Shown: in pieces, positions 36,373 to 47,839 of the stretch
How positions within the stretch are numbered: position 1 is the first letter of the stretch
Layout of the letters: every line of letters starts with the position of its first letter
Origin: Prinsepia uniflora
Lineage: Eukaryota > Streptophyta > Magnoliopsida > Rosales > Rosaceae
DNA length: 64,000 bases
Assembly: GCA_032719365.1 (NCBI GenBank)
Contig: CM064870.1
Span: forward strand, 46,098,194 to 46,162,193
Reading direction: 5' to 3'
Program-made: the position numbers and the translations under genes
The notes under the pieces: generated by a model
Seen by the model: only the letters and a program-made list of their open reading frames with translations
Told to the model about the DNA's origin: nothing
The model's database searches: none

Positions 36373-38355
36373 TTTATGTTATGTATATATATGTATTCAT
36401 ATACCTTCCTTTACTTCTATTATCTCCTCCGGGGAGGGTCGTTGGCCTGGGTGGACCCCAGAGTAGTCACGGAGCACCGACTGAGTGGAGTCACCCCCCA
36501 GTTGGTTTTCGTACTCTCAGGAAGGATATGATTACTATTACCTCGGGTAAGGTCAGTGGTCTGCGGACATTGATCTTGACTTTGAGAAGACTCGGATTGA
36601 GACCTAGTTAGCACGCGAGTAGCTTTGGAAACCGTGACCGGATTGGTTGTGTGAATTATATGTGTATATGATATAAATATGATATATGATATGATGTATG
36701 ATGTGCGTTTAGAAGGTTTTGGGAAATGGCCCGTATGGTTAGTTTCTTATGATTTGGGCTGAGCCCCTTATGGATTTGGGCAGTGGCCCGTGTACTTGAT
36801 TTCATTATGGTTTTTCGGGATAAATGGTTTTCGAATGCATGCATGCTTTTTAGTGAAGGGTACAAATGTCTTTATGGAAATATTTTTATAAACTCTTGTT
36901 TTATCCACTCACAGCTTTTAATGTTTTGACTGCCCTTCAGGTTGACATCGGATGTGGACTGTAGCAGAGACCGAGATATCACATGCCTCCTCCGGATCCT
37001 GGCGTACTCTGATAGCCCGGGAGGGCAAAGGTCGGAAATATCCCTTGTCTGACACTCCCGGTTAGACGGGAGCAGGGTCATCCCGCACTAATCCAGGGGG
37101 GATTGGGATGGGTCCTGTCACTTCCTGAGTGGTTGTTGGTCTAATAGGCCTGACATGATGACATCAGTATGCTGACATCATCGTCCCTAACCTCTCGACG
37201 GGTTAGCCTGAATACCTGAATCTGGTCAAGCAGACCCGCGACCCTTACCCGGTTCCCATTTCTCCATTTCTGCACCAAATTCATCCCCATTTCATCCTAC
37301 GTGTTCGCCTAATCCGAACTAAGAGATCCATCTAATTGAAAACATGAAGAACTCATTGAAATCTTACCCTCGATCGATGAATAGAAACCGGTTTTCCAAT
37401 CTTGTTCCTCGTCGACCTAGGTCACCAAAATCCTCCCAAACAGGTCCAACACACTCGTCCTGGTTCCTAGAACAAAACCCAAACCACCCCTTTGATTAAT
37501 AGACGTCAAAGTCCAAATTTCGAAAATGTAACATTTCGTTCTAGATTTTGGGATTAGATTAGTGATTAATGAAGGATTAGTGGTGATTAGTTGAGTGATT
37601 TCGGACGAACGGTGTAAAATGACCGTTTTGACCTTGGAAGTGGATGAAACGTGACTTTTGACGCGGGTGGTCAAACGAACTTTGGCCGATGACTGTGACG
37701 TAGTTCGGGACATCACGAGTCCTTGGAATAGCGGCACGTCCGATTCTGACTTTCGATGGAGAAGTTATGAGGCTTGGAAGTTGAGGGACATTTTGGTAAT
37801 TTGGCCTAAAGCGTATTTTGATAATTTGTTTGCATTGGGATTTGTACCTAATCAGATTGGGACACTTGTCCCTTGTCTGGAAGGTTGTGGAAGCCTCACA
37901 ACTGCCTTTCATCGTTTTTAAACCAGGATGAAAACGTGCAAGTATATGTATTCGGTGACTGTAGGCCGAGAAAGAGAGAAACAGAGTGACCGTGAGAAAC
38001 AACCCTCAAACGTCATCCTCTGCCAGTGATTTGTGAACAAAAATGAAAGGAGGAATTGAGAAAAACGTGATGAAGGCCACGGCGGTGCTCACGACGGTGA
38101 GAGAAGGTAAGAAATCGTGAAGTTCCGTTTTGAATTCAAATATGACAAGTTGTGTTTTAGAAGTTAATAATCGAATTGAATGCTAGGATGAGGTTCTGGA
38201 GGTCAAAAGGGAACTAATATACTTAAAATTACGGCTGGAGGTGGCCGGGATTGTGAGAACTGGACGACGGAATGTTGGCCAATTGTTCTTCGGTTTGGAA
38301 GGTATGATCGAGACCTGAATTCTATGTTTTGATGTCATAGATCGACTACAATTAG

Positions 38356-41259
38356 TGTAACGACCCGTCCCAAATTTCTAGATTTGATTAGTTGGGCGAA
38401 ATCGGACGAACGATGCAAAATGACCGTTTTGCCCCTAGCGTGGGTAAACCGTTGACTTTTTGATCTGGCGGTCAAACGGGCTTTGACCGATGACCGTGAT
38501 ATAGTTCGTGACGTCATGAGTTCATAGACAGGTGGCACGTTCAATTCCGACGTTCGAGGAGGAAGTTATGACGTTCAGAAGTTTAGGGGCATTTTGGTAA
38601 TTTTGGTTAAAAGGAGGTCAATTTTGACCGAGGGGTCCAATGGCTGAGGGCCGAGGATCGTTATGTAGATTGGGACGATACGAATCAATAAACAGGCGGC
38701 ATGCTAAAATTAGACTTCGAACGGGGAAGTTATAGGTCACGGAAGTTCGATTTCACTATGCACGTACTTCCAGACGGGGCTGATTTGGCAAGATCTGATT
38801 GGGCAAATATTTTAGGTGGACCTATGGATGAGTGACAAGTGTCACTCATCCCATTAGCTAGATCCCCTAAATTGTGGATCTATACTAATTAATTATTATT
38901 ATTTTATTAGTTTATAATGTAATCCACACATCATTAAATCATAGCCATTCATCTAACTTAATTCATCAAATCCTAGCCATCCATTTAGCCTTCTCTCATC
39001 AGCCATCAACTATCATCAATTCCTTCAATTTTCTCCATCAAACCCGAAACCATCCATGTTTTGCCCATTTTCTCTATTTTTCTTCAAACCCGAAGCCACA
39101 CCCCACCATCATTCATCCTATGAGCCCAAGTGTGACCGTGGGAGAGAGATGAGAGACGAAGGACGGCGAGCCACGGCTGGGGACGGTGGTGGCTCACGGT
39201 GGTGGACAGCGGAGCTCGACCGTGAGGTATGGAAATGTTCAAAAATTCAAAATTCGGTTTTATTTCTTTTTGTTCGATTCTAAGACCTAGGTTAGGTTTC
39301 TGGGGACCTAGGGTGAAGGTTGGGATAGGTTTTGAGGTTGGGGATGGCCGGAAACGACCGTGGACGGCGGAGGAAAATACCTCCGCCATGGCCGGATTGA
39401 AGAGCACGGTTTTGGTGGTTTTTCCTTCGGTTTTTAATGTCTAAATGATTAGAAATAGGATTAGGATCATATTAGGATCAAAAGGGAATGAAATGGACCT
39501 TGAATCGGTCCAAAAACCGGAGAAAACCGACGGATGAACAGTTCTGTGAACAGTGTCGCGAACAGTAGCTGGAGGTTGAAGACGATGAACAGTGTTTTCG
39601 ACCTTCTAGGGGCGCGTGAGGGCGCGTGGTCCATAATTTGGGGAAGTGTTCAACACGGGAAATCTTCTATTCGATGTAACGAAGATTTTGGGACTGGTCT
39701 CGTGTCAATTGGACATCGTTTCGATAGTTTTCGAGGTGTCAGAATGTTTAGGGTAGGTTTAAAAATAGTTAAAAGTTCGGGAAAATTACGGGGCTTTGAT
39801 GGGAGGTTAATTAAGTAGTTAGTAACCTTATATTAAAATTTGGACAGGTTTGGGAGTCCCGGTGATAGCGATCGGCTCGGGAGAGCCTATGACACGCAAA
39901 TCGATGTGGCAGCTCGGACGGTCTGTGAGTGGACTTTGATTTCTAAACTGTGATGCATGTATAAATGTTTTATATGGATTATGAATATGATTTTATGATG
40001 TTGACTTGGGTGCTTGTGATTTATATGATTTCACGCATTACGAGGCAATTTACGTGCTTGCACGTAAATCGAGGTTTCCGGTTTTACTCTGATTTTCCAT
40101 TCTTATGGTTTTGGAAATGGTTTAATGAAATGATTTTGGATTTGAAAAGGTAAACTTGATTTATGAACTCTAGGAGACCCAGTTGGTTTACGATTCGGAC
40201 CGGAGGTCCAATTGGTTTACGATTCGGACCGGAGACCCAGTTGGTTTACGATTCGGACCGGAGGTCCAGTTTGTATGTGGATTCGGGCCTAGGGCTCAGT
40301 TATGTATTACAAATGGTTTTTATGGTTCATGACGGTTGATGGGAACTGGCATGAACCCTTGAAATGGATTTACGGGTCATGACGGTTTGTGGGAACCGGC
40401 ATGAACCCATGAAAGGATTTTATGGTTCTTGACGGCTTATGGGGGCCGGGCATGAATCCTTGAAAGGTTCCAAAATGATTTCAAAAGTTTTTTCATATTC
40501 CATCCTTTATATATGATTGTCTCCTCCGGGGAGGGTCGTTGGCCTGGGTGGACCCCGGAGTAGTCACGGAGCACTGACTGAGTGGAGTCGCCCCCCAGTT
40601 GGGTTCCTTACTCTCAGGATGGGCATGGTTTGTTACCTCCAGGGAGGGTCATTGATCTACGGACATTGACCTGGGTGGACCCTGGAGAGACTTGGGTTTG
40701 AGACCCCGGTTAGCACGCGCGTAGCTTTATTTCACCGTGACAGGTTCTGGATATGAATATAATGGATAAACATGATTTCAATTGGTTTGGAAAATTGTGT
40801 TTTATGATGATAAATGGATTTGGGCTGAGATCCCACGTATGTTTACTATACTATGGTTTTCTGTAAATGGTTTTGGGCAGGAGCCCGGGTGACTTGCATT
40901 TACAGAATTTGGGGATGAGACCCTAATTATGGATGTTTTAAACATATGTGTTTGAATAAATGGTTTCACTATGCATGCATGCTTTTTAGTGAAGGTTATA
41001 AAGGTCTTGTATGAAATATGTTTTTATAAACTCTTTATTTTTGTCCACTCACAATCTTTCTGTTTTTAATACCCTTCAGGTTGACATCGGATGCGGACTG
41101 TAGCAGAGACCGAGATATCACATGCCTCCTCCGGATCCTGGCGTACTCTGATAGCCCGGGAGGGCAAAGGTCGGAAATATCCCTTGTCTGACACTTCGTG
41201 TCAAACAGGAGCAGGGTCATCCCGCGTTAATCCCGTGGGGTTTGGGATGGGTCCTGTCA
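38356..41259 (+). mobile_element. 5' LTR of element I
   Basis: 2,904 bp, TGTAACGACCCGTCCC to GGGTCCTGTCA. The two-copy 5' module is at 38410-38760. A TTTACGTGC/GCACGTAAA hairpin is at 40049-40067. 30-bp hairpin units occur at 40168-40297 and CATG-type hairpins at 40321-40470. The central block is bounded by GTGAGTGGAC (39926) and GTCCACTCAC (41043). Confidence 0.93.
40168..40470 (+). repeat. Hairpin arrays in 5' LTR of element I
   Basis: First come about 29-30-bp units with 13-nt hairpins: GGACCGGAGGTCC at 40197-40209 and 40255-40267, an imperfect copy at 40226-40238, and GGGCCTAGGGCTC at 40285-40297. Then come three CATG-type hairpins; the third (about 40424-40465) has an inner stem CGGCT/GGCCG in place of CGGTT/AACCG. 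Confidence 0.9.
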
Positions 41260-44200
41260 GCGTGGTATCAGAGCGGGGTTGTCTCTATTCGAGCAACCGT
41301 GTAGCTCTTGGAGTATGTACGCAGGTCGAGGATGTGATATCTCAATGGGCTACAGTTTGTTATCAACCTGATGTTCGGGTGCCGGTACGATAGTTAGTAG
41401 GATTGAACCGTGGAACGTCTTGGTTCGGCACTAGATGCCGGGGTTGCCATAGTTCTGTCAGGGTTGACAGTGTGGGACCCTATGAAAGGATGAACGTATT
41501 CGTACGTTAGCATTTTGATCATGAGACGGTTAGTTGGGATCGTCTTTCACGATGTCGTAGGATCGGTTCCGACGACTGGTTGGAAATTGTGACCATCCAA
41601 TGATCGGATATTGGTAAGTTAAATGGATTTACTGCTTATGGCAGTTATCGGTCGGATTCGTGTAATCCTAGTTGGTTGTCGTACTACCGTAGTTGTGATG
41701 GATTGTTGGTGCAACTAAGGTCATGGGTGACTTGGTAGGCGACATTGGTTTAGTCGAGTTACGACTGGTTAGAGTTCGGTTGGACAAGTTATCAGGGTTG
41801 GTACTTGTCGATGGAATCCCTGAGTGGGATACAGAGTAGTTGGTACGGGCGGTTGATTCTGTTGGATGCGGAGTCTAGATCGTGATGTCTGGTAGTTGGG
41901 TCTGCACGAGTTATGGCTGGCACTACTACCGAGAGTGGTTGTAGTTACGATTGTCGGGAATCGGGGATGTTCAGGTGACGTTTCCTTTTCTCGTATGAGT
42001 TGTCAGGGTGATTGTACCCAGAGTTGTTGGGTACGAGGGAGGCAGAGTTCTCCAATTCGAACAGAGGTTCGGGGTCGTTGCTCGGTATGAGCGGAGATCC
42101 AGGGTTGTCAGTTTTGCACATGGTGTGATAGTGATATTGTTGATGCTAGTGTGGACACTTTGTGCTGATGCTGACAGGTGATAGTGTTGATACTAGTACT
42201 AGTGCTTGTGCTGGTGCCGGTGATTGTGACGGCGATGAGTCACGAGTCGGGATGTGACTCCATCGAGTTACGTATATGATCGGTATCTGTGGTCCCAGAG
42301 TGGATCTCAGATAGAGTTAAATTGGTTAGGGGACACGTGGTTGATGTCCGAGTATGTTGTTTCCAATCTTGTTAGAACTTCGAGATCGCGTGGGGTTGCG
42401 ATTGAGGTGACGAGTGGAATGCGGGTTTTCCGCATTGGTATTGGGTATTTCAAAGCCATTTTGGGTGACTTCTCGACGGTAGATGATGGTTGTGTCACCA
42501 GTACATTGGTCGTGTATTGTTAGGTGATTGAGATTTTGCATTTTCTGCTTGGTGGCAGACGATGTTGGATTACGTGACGTGGTGAGTGCAGCGAGTTTTG
42601 ATTGCATTCACGTAGGGTGAATTTTGGTGTCATCGTTTCAGATCATCTTTGGATTTTCCTAGGTGGAATGACAAAGATCGATACGAGGTAATCAGTGAGA
42701 ACCCACAGTCTCGGCCTGTCTCGTTGTTAACTAATCTATTTAGATGTGGGAAATGATTGAGGACTTTGGACGTCGTGACGATCAGGGATCGTGACGTCTA
42801 TGGTCGGTTGACGTAGTGATGGATCTGGATTGTGATCTTGATAATCCAGATAGGTGGAGAGTTTATCGCTCTTACCTGGATGTTTGAGTTGAGGATGTTG
42901 GGACTGAACTTCTTTTCGAAGTGAATCCCGTGTGGTATATTACTCAGGTGAGTAGTTTTCCGACGTGGTCGGATTTGGTCAACCTTAGAGTTGTGTGGAT
43001 GTTGGGATTGACTTCTCTATGAAGTCAATCTAATGTATGGTGTGTAATCGGATGAGCAGGTAACCGATAGGTTCGATTTTGGTGCGTCTCGGTAGACGTG
43101 AACGATATTTTGAGTTTTGGAATCAGATTGCTGGATGACGATTCAGGATTTGATTTTGGAACTTGAAAGAGGATTTCTGGATTTGGGTTTTGGAATCGGA
43201 TTCTGGGTGACGATTCAGGATTTGATTCTGGAGCTTGACAGTGGATTTTCTTTTATGGATTTGGGTTCGGAATGGTCATTCCTAATACTAGTCTACGGAA
43301 TGATGGTTTCGGATTCTAAAATTGGACATGATTATGGATATGATTTCTGGGTTTGAATTCAGGATTTCTTACGAAATTGCAGATTCGGATTCGGAATTGG
43401 AAATAGATGATGGGTTGGAGTTTTGATTTGTATGATGCTGGATTGGACAAATGGACTCCATTATTGAAGCGTGACTGGCTACTACCTGGGTGGTTGTCGT
43501 TTGATTGATGGGTAGATGTACGTACCTTGTACGTTGTTCGAGGTACGGTACTGGGCAGACTTGTCGTGCCTGGTGATGGTATATAGTTTATACCATGGGT
43601 ACGTTGGTGAGCGTGTTGGTAGTCGTCTTAGTCCCGATACCATTGGATCATGCACTAGACATTGGATACTGTGCATTGGGTCATGGTATTTTCAATGGGT
43701 CTAGTTACACACGGGTCCAGTGAATGGTTGGTAAGTGTTTACTCAAGGTTGAGTTAGCTGGTGGTTAGTGTAACCACGAGTGTGTATCGTGTCAGTTTCT
43801 GACTGACGACTGTCAAGTAGTGACAGTTTGTCGAAGGTGTCAACGTGAATCGGTTAGTGAGGTCCGATGACTCCCGGTGGGAGTAGATAGCGGGATAATT
43901 AGTGTTTGGGGAAGGAACCGTAGAGTTGTATGTGTCAGCGAGATGGTAGGTTTTACGAGTAGTTGACTCATAGGATACTTGGACTGTTCTGATACTGACA
44001 AGTGGTGTCAGTTCGGAACATGCGATTACTGTCATTCGATGTGGTCGAATGAGGTCGATACGACGTGAGTGTTGGTGGTAAGTCTGGTTACGGACGAGTT
44101 CTGTTCTAGTTAGTTGGTGTACACGTGTACACGTGTTGTGAGGTAGATTCTACTTTCCACGGGGTGGATGTGGAATCAGGATAGTTGGAGTTTCGAGAAC

Positions 44201-44281
44201 GAAACTAAATTAAGGAGGGAAGAACGGTTAGAGTTAGGTTAGTTGTATTTTCGAGGACGAAATTAATTTAGGAAGGAAGGT
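41260..44281 (+). other. Non-coding internal region of element I
   Basis: It begins with the tRNA-Met-type primer site and has no long reading frame or recognisable retroviral-type domain. It shares its last 1.9 kb with element H. At 43117-43260 it carries a two-copy tandem repeat of about 70 bp (GACGATTCAGGATTTGATT) that is single in H. The 3' end, TTCGAGGACGAAATTAATTT plus purines, resembles the end of plant gypsy pol and its polypurine tract, a likely relic of a coding ancestor. Confidence 0.75.
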
Positions 44282-47175
44282 TGTAACGACCCGTCCCAAA
44301 TTTCTAGATTTGATTAGTTGGGCAAAATCGGACGAAAAATGCGAAATGACCGTTTTGCCCCTAGCGTGGGTAAACCGTTGACTTTTTGATCGGCATGTCA
44401 AACGGACTTTGACCGATGACCGTGACGTAGTTCGTGACGTCACGAGTTCATAGACAGGTGGCACGTTCAATTCTGACGTTCGAGGAGGAAGTTATGACGT
44501 TCAGAAGTTTATGGGCATTTTGGTAATTTTGGTTAAAAGTGGGTCAAATGTTGACTTTTTGACCGAGGGGTCAATGGCCGATGGCCGAGGACAGTTACAT
44601 AGATCGGGACGATATGAATCCATAGACAGGCGGCATGCTGAAATTGGACTTCGAACGGGGAAGTTATAGGTCACGGAAGTTCGATTTCACTATGCACGTA
44701 CTTCGAGACGGGGCTGATTTGGCAAGATCTGATTGGGCAGATATTTTAGGTGGACCTATGGATGAGTGACAAGTATCACTCATCCCATTGGCTAGAGCCC
44801 CTAAATTGTGGATCTATACTAATTAATTATTATTATTTTATTAGTTTATAATATAATCCACACATCATTAAATCATAGCCATTCATCTAACTTAATCCAT
44901 CAAATCCTAGCCATCTATTTATCCTTCTCTCATCAGCCATCAACTATCATCATTTCCTTCAATTTTCTCCATCAAACCCGAAACCATCCATGTTTTGCCC
45001 ATTTTCTCCATTTTTCTTCAAACCCGAAACCACACCCCACCATCATTCAGCCTATGAGCCCAAGTGTGACTGTGAGAGAGAGATGAGAGACGAAGGACGG
45101 CGAGCCACGGCTGGGGACGGTGGTGGCTCACGGTGGTGGACGGCGGAGCTCGACCGTGAGGTATGGAAGTGTTCAAAAATTCAAAATTTGGTTTTATTTC
45201 TTTTTGTTCGATTCTAAGACCTAGGTTAGGTTTCTGGGGACCTAGGGTGAAGGTTGGGATAGGTTTTGAGGTTGGGGATGGCCGGAAACGATTGTGGACG
45301 GCGGAGGAAAATGCCTCCGCCATGGCCGGATTGAAGAGCACGGTTTTGGTGGTTTTTCCTTCGGTTTTTAATGTCTAAATGATTAGAAATAGGAGTAGGA
45401 TCATATTAGGATCAAAAGGGAATAAAATTGACCTTGAATCGGTCCAAAAACCGGAGAAAACCGACGGATGAACAGTTCTGTGAACAGTGCCGCGAACAGT
45501 AGCTGGAGGTTGAAGACGATGAACAATGTTTTCGACCTTCTAGGGGCGCGTGAGGGCGCGTGGTCCATAATTTTGGGAAGTGTTCAACACGGGAAATCTT
45601 CTATTCGATGTTACGAAGATTTTAGGACTGGTCTCGTGTCAATCGGACATCGTTTCGATAGTTCTCGGGGTGTCGGAAGGTTTAGGGTCGGTTTAAAAAT
45701 AGTTAAAAGTTCAGGAAAATTACGGGGCTTTGATGGGAGGTTAATTAAGTAGTTAGTAACCTTCTATTAAAATTTGGATAGGTTTGGGAGTCCCAGTGAT
45801 AGCGATCGACTCGGGAGAGCCTATGGCACGCAAATCGAGGCGACAACTCGGACGATCTGTGAGTGGACTTTGATTTCTAAAATGTGATGGATGCATAAAT
45901 GTTTTATATGTATTATGAATATGATTTTATGATGTTGACTTGGGTGCTTGTGATTTATATGATTTCACGCATTACGAGGCGATTTACGTGCTTGCACGTA
46001 AATCGAGGTTTTTCGGTTTTACTCTGATTTTCCATTCTTATGGTTTTGGAAATGGTTTAATGCAATTATTTTGGATTTGAAAAGGTAAACTTGATTTATG
46101 AACTCTCAGACTTGAGGTTCAGTTGATTTAACGAGGCATCGGGCCGAAGGCCTAGTTGGTTTACGATTCGGACCGGAGGTCCAGTTTGTATGTGGATTCG
46201 GGCCTAGGGCCCAGTTATGTATTACAAATGGTTTTTATGGTTCATGATGGTTTATGGGAACCGGCATGAACCCTTGAAATGGATTTACGGGACATGACGG
46301 TTTATGGGAACTGGCATCAACCCATGAAAGGATTTTATGGTTCATGACGGCTTATGGGGGCCGGGCATGAATCCTTGAAAGGTTTCAAGAATGATTTCAA
46401 ATGGTTTTTCATATTCCATCCTTTATATATGATTGTCTCCTCCGGGGAGGGTCGTTGGCCTGGGTGGACCCCGGAGTAGTCACGGAGCACTGACTGAGTG
46501 AAGTCGCCCCCCAGTTGGGTTCCTTACTCTCAGGATGGGCATAGTTCGTTACCTCCAGGGAGGGTCATTGATCTACGGACATTGACCTGGGTGGACCCTG
46601 GAGAGACTTGGGTTTGAGACCCTGGTTAGCACGCGCGTAGCTTTATTTCACCGTGACAGGTTCTGGATATGAATATAATGGATAAACATGATTTCAATTG
46701 GTTTGGGAAATTGTGTTTTATGATGATAAATGGATTTGGGCTGAGATCCCACGTATGTTTACTATACTATGGTTTTCTGTAAATGGTTTTGGGCAGGAGC
46801 CTGGGTGACTTGTATTTACAGAATTTGGAGCTGAGACCCTAATTATGGATGTTTTAAACATATGTGTTTGGATAAATGGTTTTACTATGCATGCATGCTT
46901 TTTAGTGAAGGGTATAATGGTCTTGTATGAAATATGTTTTTATAAACTCTTTATTTTTGTCCACTCACAATCTTTCTGTTTTTAATACCCTTCAGGTTGA
47001 CATCGGATGTGGACTGTAGCAGAGACCGAGATATCACATGCCTCCTCCGGATCCTGGCGTACTCTGATAGCCCGGGAGGGCAAAGGTCGGAAATATCCCT
47101 TGTCTGACACTTCGTGTCAGACGGGAGCAGGGTCATCCCGCGTTAATCCCGGGGGGATTGGGATGGGTCCTGTCA
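44282..47175 (+). mobile_element. 3' LTR of element I
   Basis: 2,894 bp, collinear with the 5' LTR. The ACGTGC hairpin here is longer: arms CGATTTACGTGC and GCACGTAAATCG with a TT spacer (45980-46005). The 30-bp units differ from the 5' LTR (GGGCCGAAGGCCT at 46141, GGACCGGAGGTCC at 46170, GGGCCTAGGGCCC at 46200). The terminal GTCTGACAC/GTGTCAGAC hairpin is perfect at about 47102-47122. Confidence 0.93.
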
Positions 47176-47839
47176 ATTAGTGGTACAAAGCTATAGGGAT
47201 TAAAAGAGTTGATAACGGAGAAGAAGTGGGGGAGAACCGGTCTCTTCAGTTCGGGTGTACCAGATTTGCAGAAACCGGTCTTAACCGGGTTGATCGCAGG
47301 TTAAAGATGAACAGTGTCCCGGCGCATGGGCTTCACGCGCAATGCCTTTGGGTGGCATGTGGGGGCGCGTGGGGCAATTCTGGGAGATGTTGTCAGCATG
47401 TGTTTTGATGGTTTCTATGTAACGAACATTTTGGGATTGGTTTCGAGTCGATCGGATACCGTTTTGATATAGTTCGGGATGTCCGAAGTTTTATGATTGA
47501 GTTTATATACGTTTAGTAATCTGGGAAAATTACGAGGATTTAGTGGAAGGTTATTGAAGTAGTTAGTGATCTTAGAATGTGATTTGGAGTAGCCGGGAAA
47601 GGCGTATTGTACGCGTATTGAGGATGGTCTGTGCGTGAACTTTGCTTTCTAAATTATAATGCATGCATAACTATTTTATATGTTTTCGATATATGATTTC
47701 TATGCTTATGATTGCGATATTTATGATTTTCGTATTTACACGTATTTCGATGTGATTTACGTAATTGCATGTATTTCGAGAATATGGTTTATGCTATGCT
47801 TTGATGATGATTTTGATGGATGATTTTATACTGTTTACA

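Larger units (their letters stand above)
31845..37120 (+). mobile_element. Element H: truncated LARD-type LTR element, 3' half
   Basis: The internal part (about 31845-33780) matches the internal region of element I from about 42405 to 44281, including the TTTTCCGCAT, TTCTGCTTGGTGGCAGACGATG and GTACGTACCTTGTACGTTG blocks. It ends in a polypurine stretch (AAGGAGGGAAGG) at 33780, followed by a full 3,340-bp 3' LTR. The 5' LTR and first internal kilobase are missing; the left break abuts the GC-ended repeat. No gag or pol is present. Confidence 0.82.
33781..37120 (+). mobile_element. 3' LTR of element H
   Basis: It starts TGTAACGACCCGTCCC directly after a polypurine tract and ends GGGATGGGTCCTGTCA. 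In order it holds: the two-copy 5' module (33890-34220), a bZIP-motif block (35050-35215), GTGAGTGGAC at 35526 with GCATGCAT, long CGTATAAGCAC/GTGCTTATACG arms (35625-35675), GGGCA/TGCCC and CATG-type hairpins (36090-36370), ATGCATGCATGC (36836), the inverted TCCACTCACA (36904) and the terminal GTCTGACAC region. It is most like LTR B. Confidence 0.88.
38356..47175 (+). mobile_element. Element I: complete LARD-type LTR retrotransposon, TSD ATTAG
   Basis: An 8.8-kb element with two LTRs (38356-41259 and 44282-47175) and a perfect 5-bp TSD ATTAG at 38351-38355 and 47176-47180. A primer site TGGTATCAGAGC (41263-41274), complementary to initiator tRNA-Met as in many plant elements, follows the 5' LTR. 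A polypurine tract (GGAAGGAAGG) precedes the 3' LTR. The 3.0-kb internal region encodes no gag or pol, which fits a large retrotransposon derivative needing proteins in trans. The LTRs differ by about a dozen bases in their first 165 bp, so it is not a very recent insertion. Confidence 0.93.

Noticed and set aside
41263..41274. tRNA gene near the TGGTATCAGAGC sequence
   Set aside because: It is only the 12-base primer-binding complement of initiator tRNA-Met. No cloverleaf surrounds it.
39084..45341. Matching 107-codon frames at 39084-39407 and 45018-45341, and matching 94-codon frames at 39534 and 45468
   Set aside because: They match only because they are the two LTRs of element I. No relative outside the pair keeps the frames.
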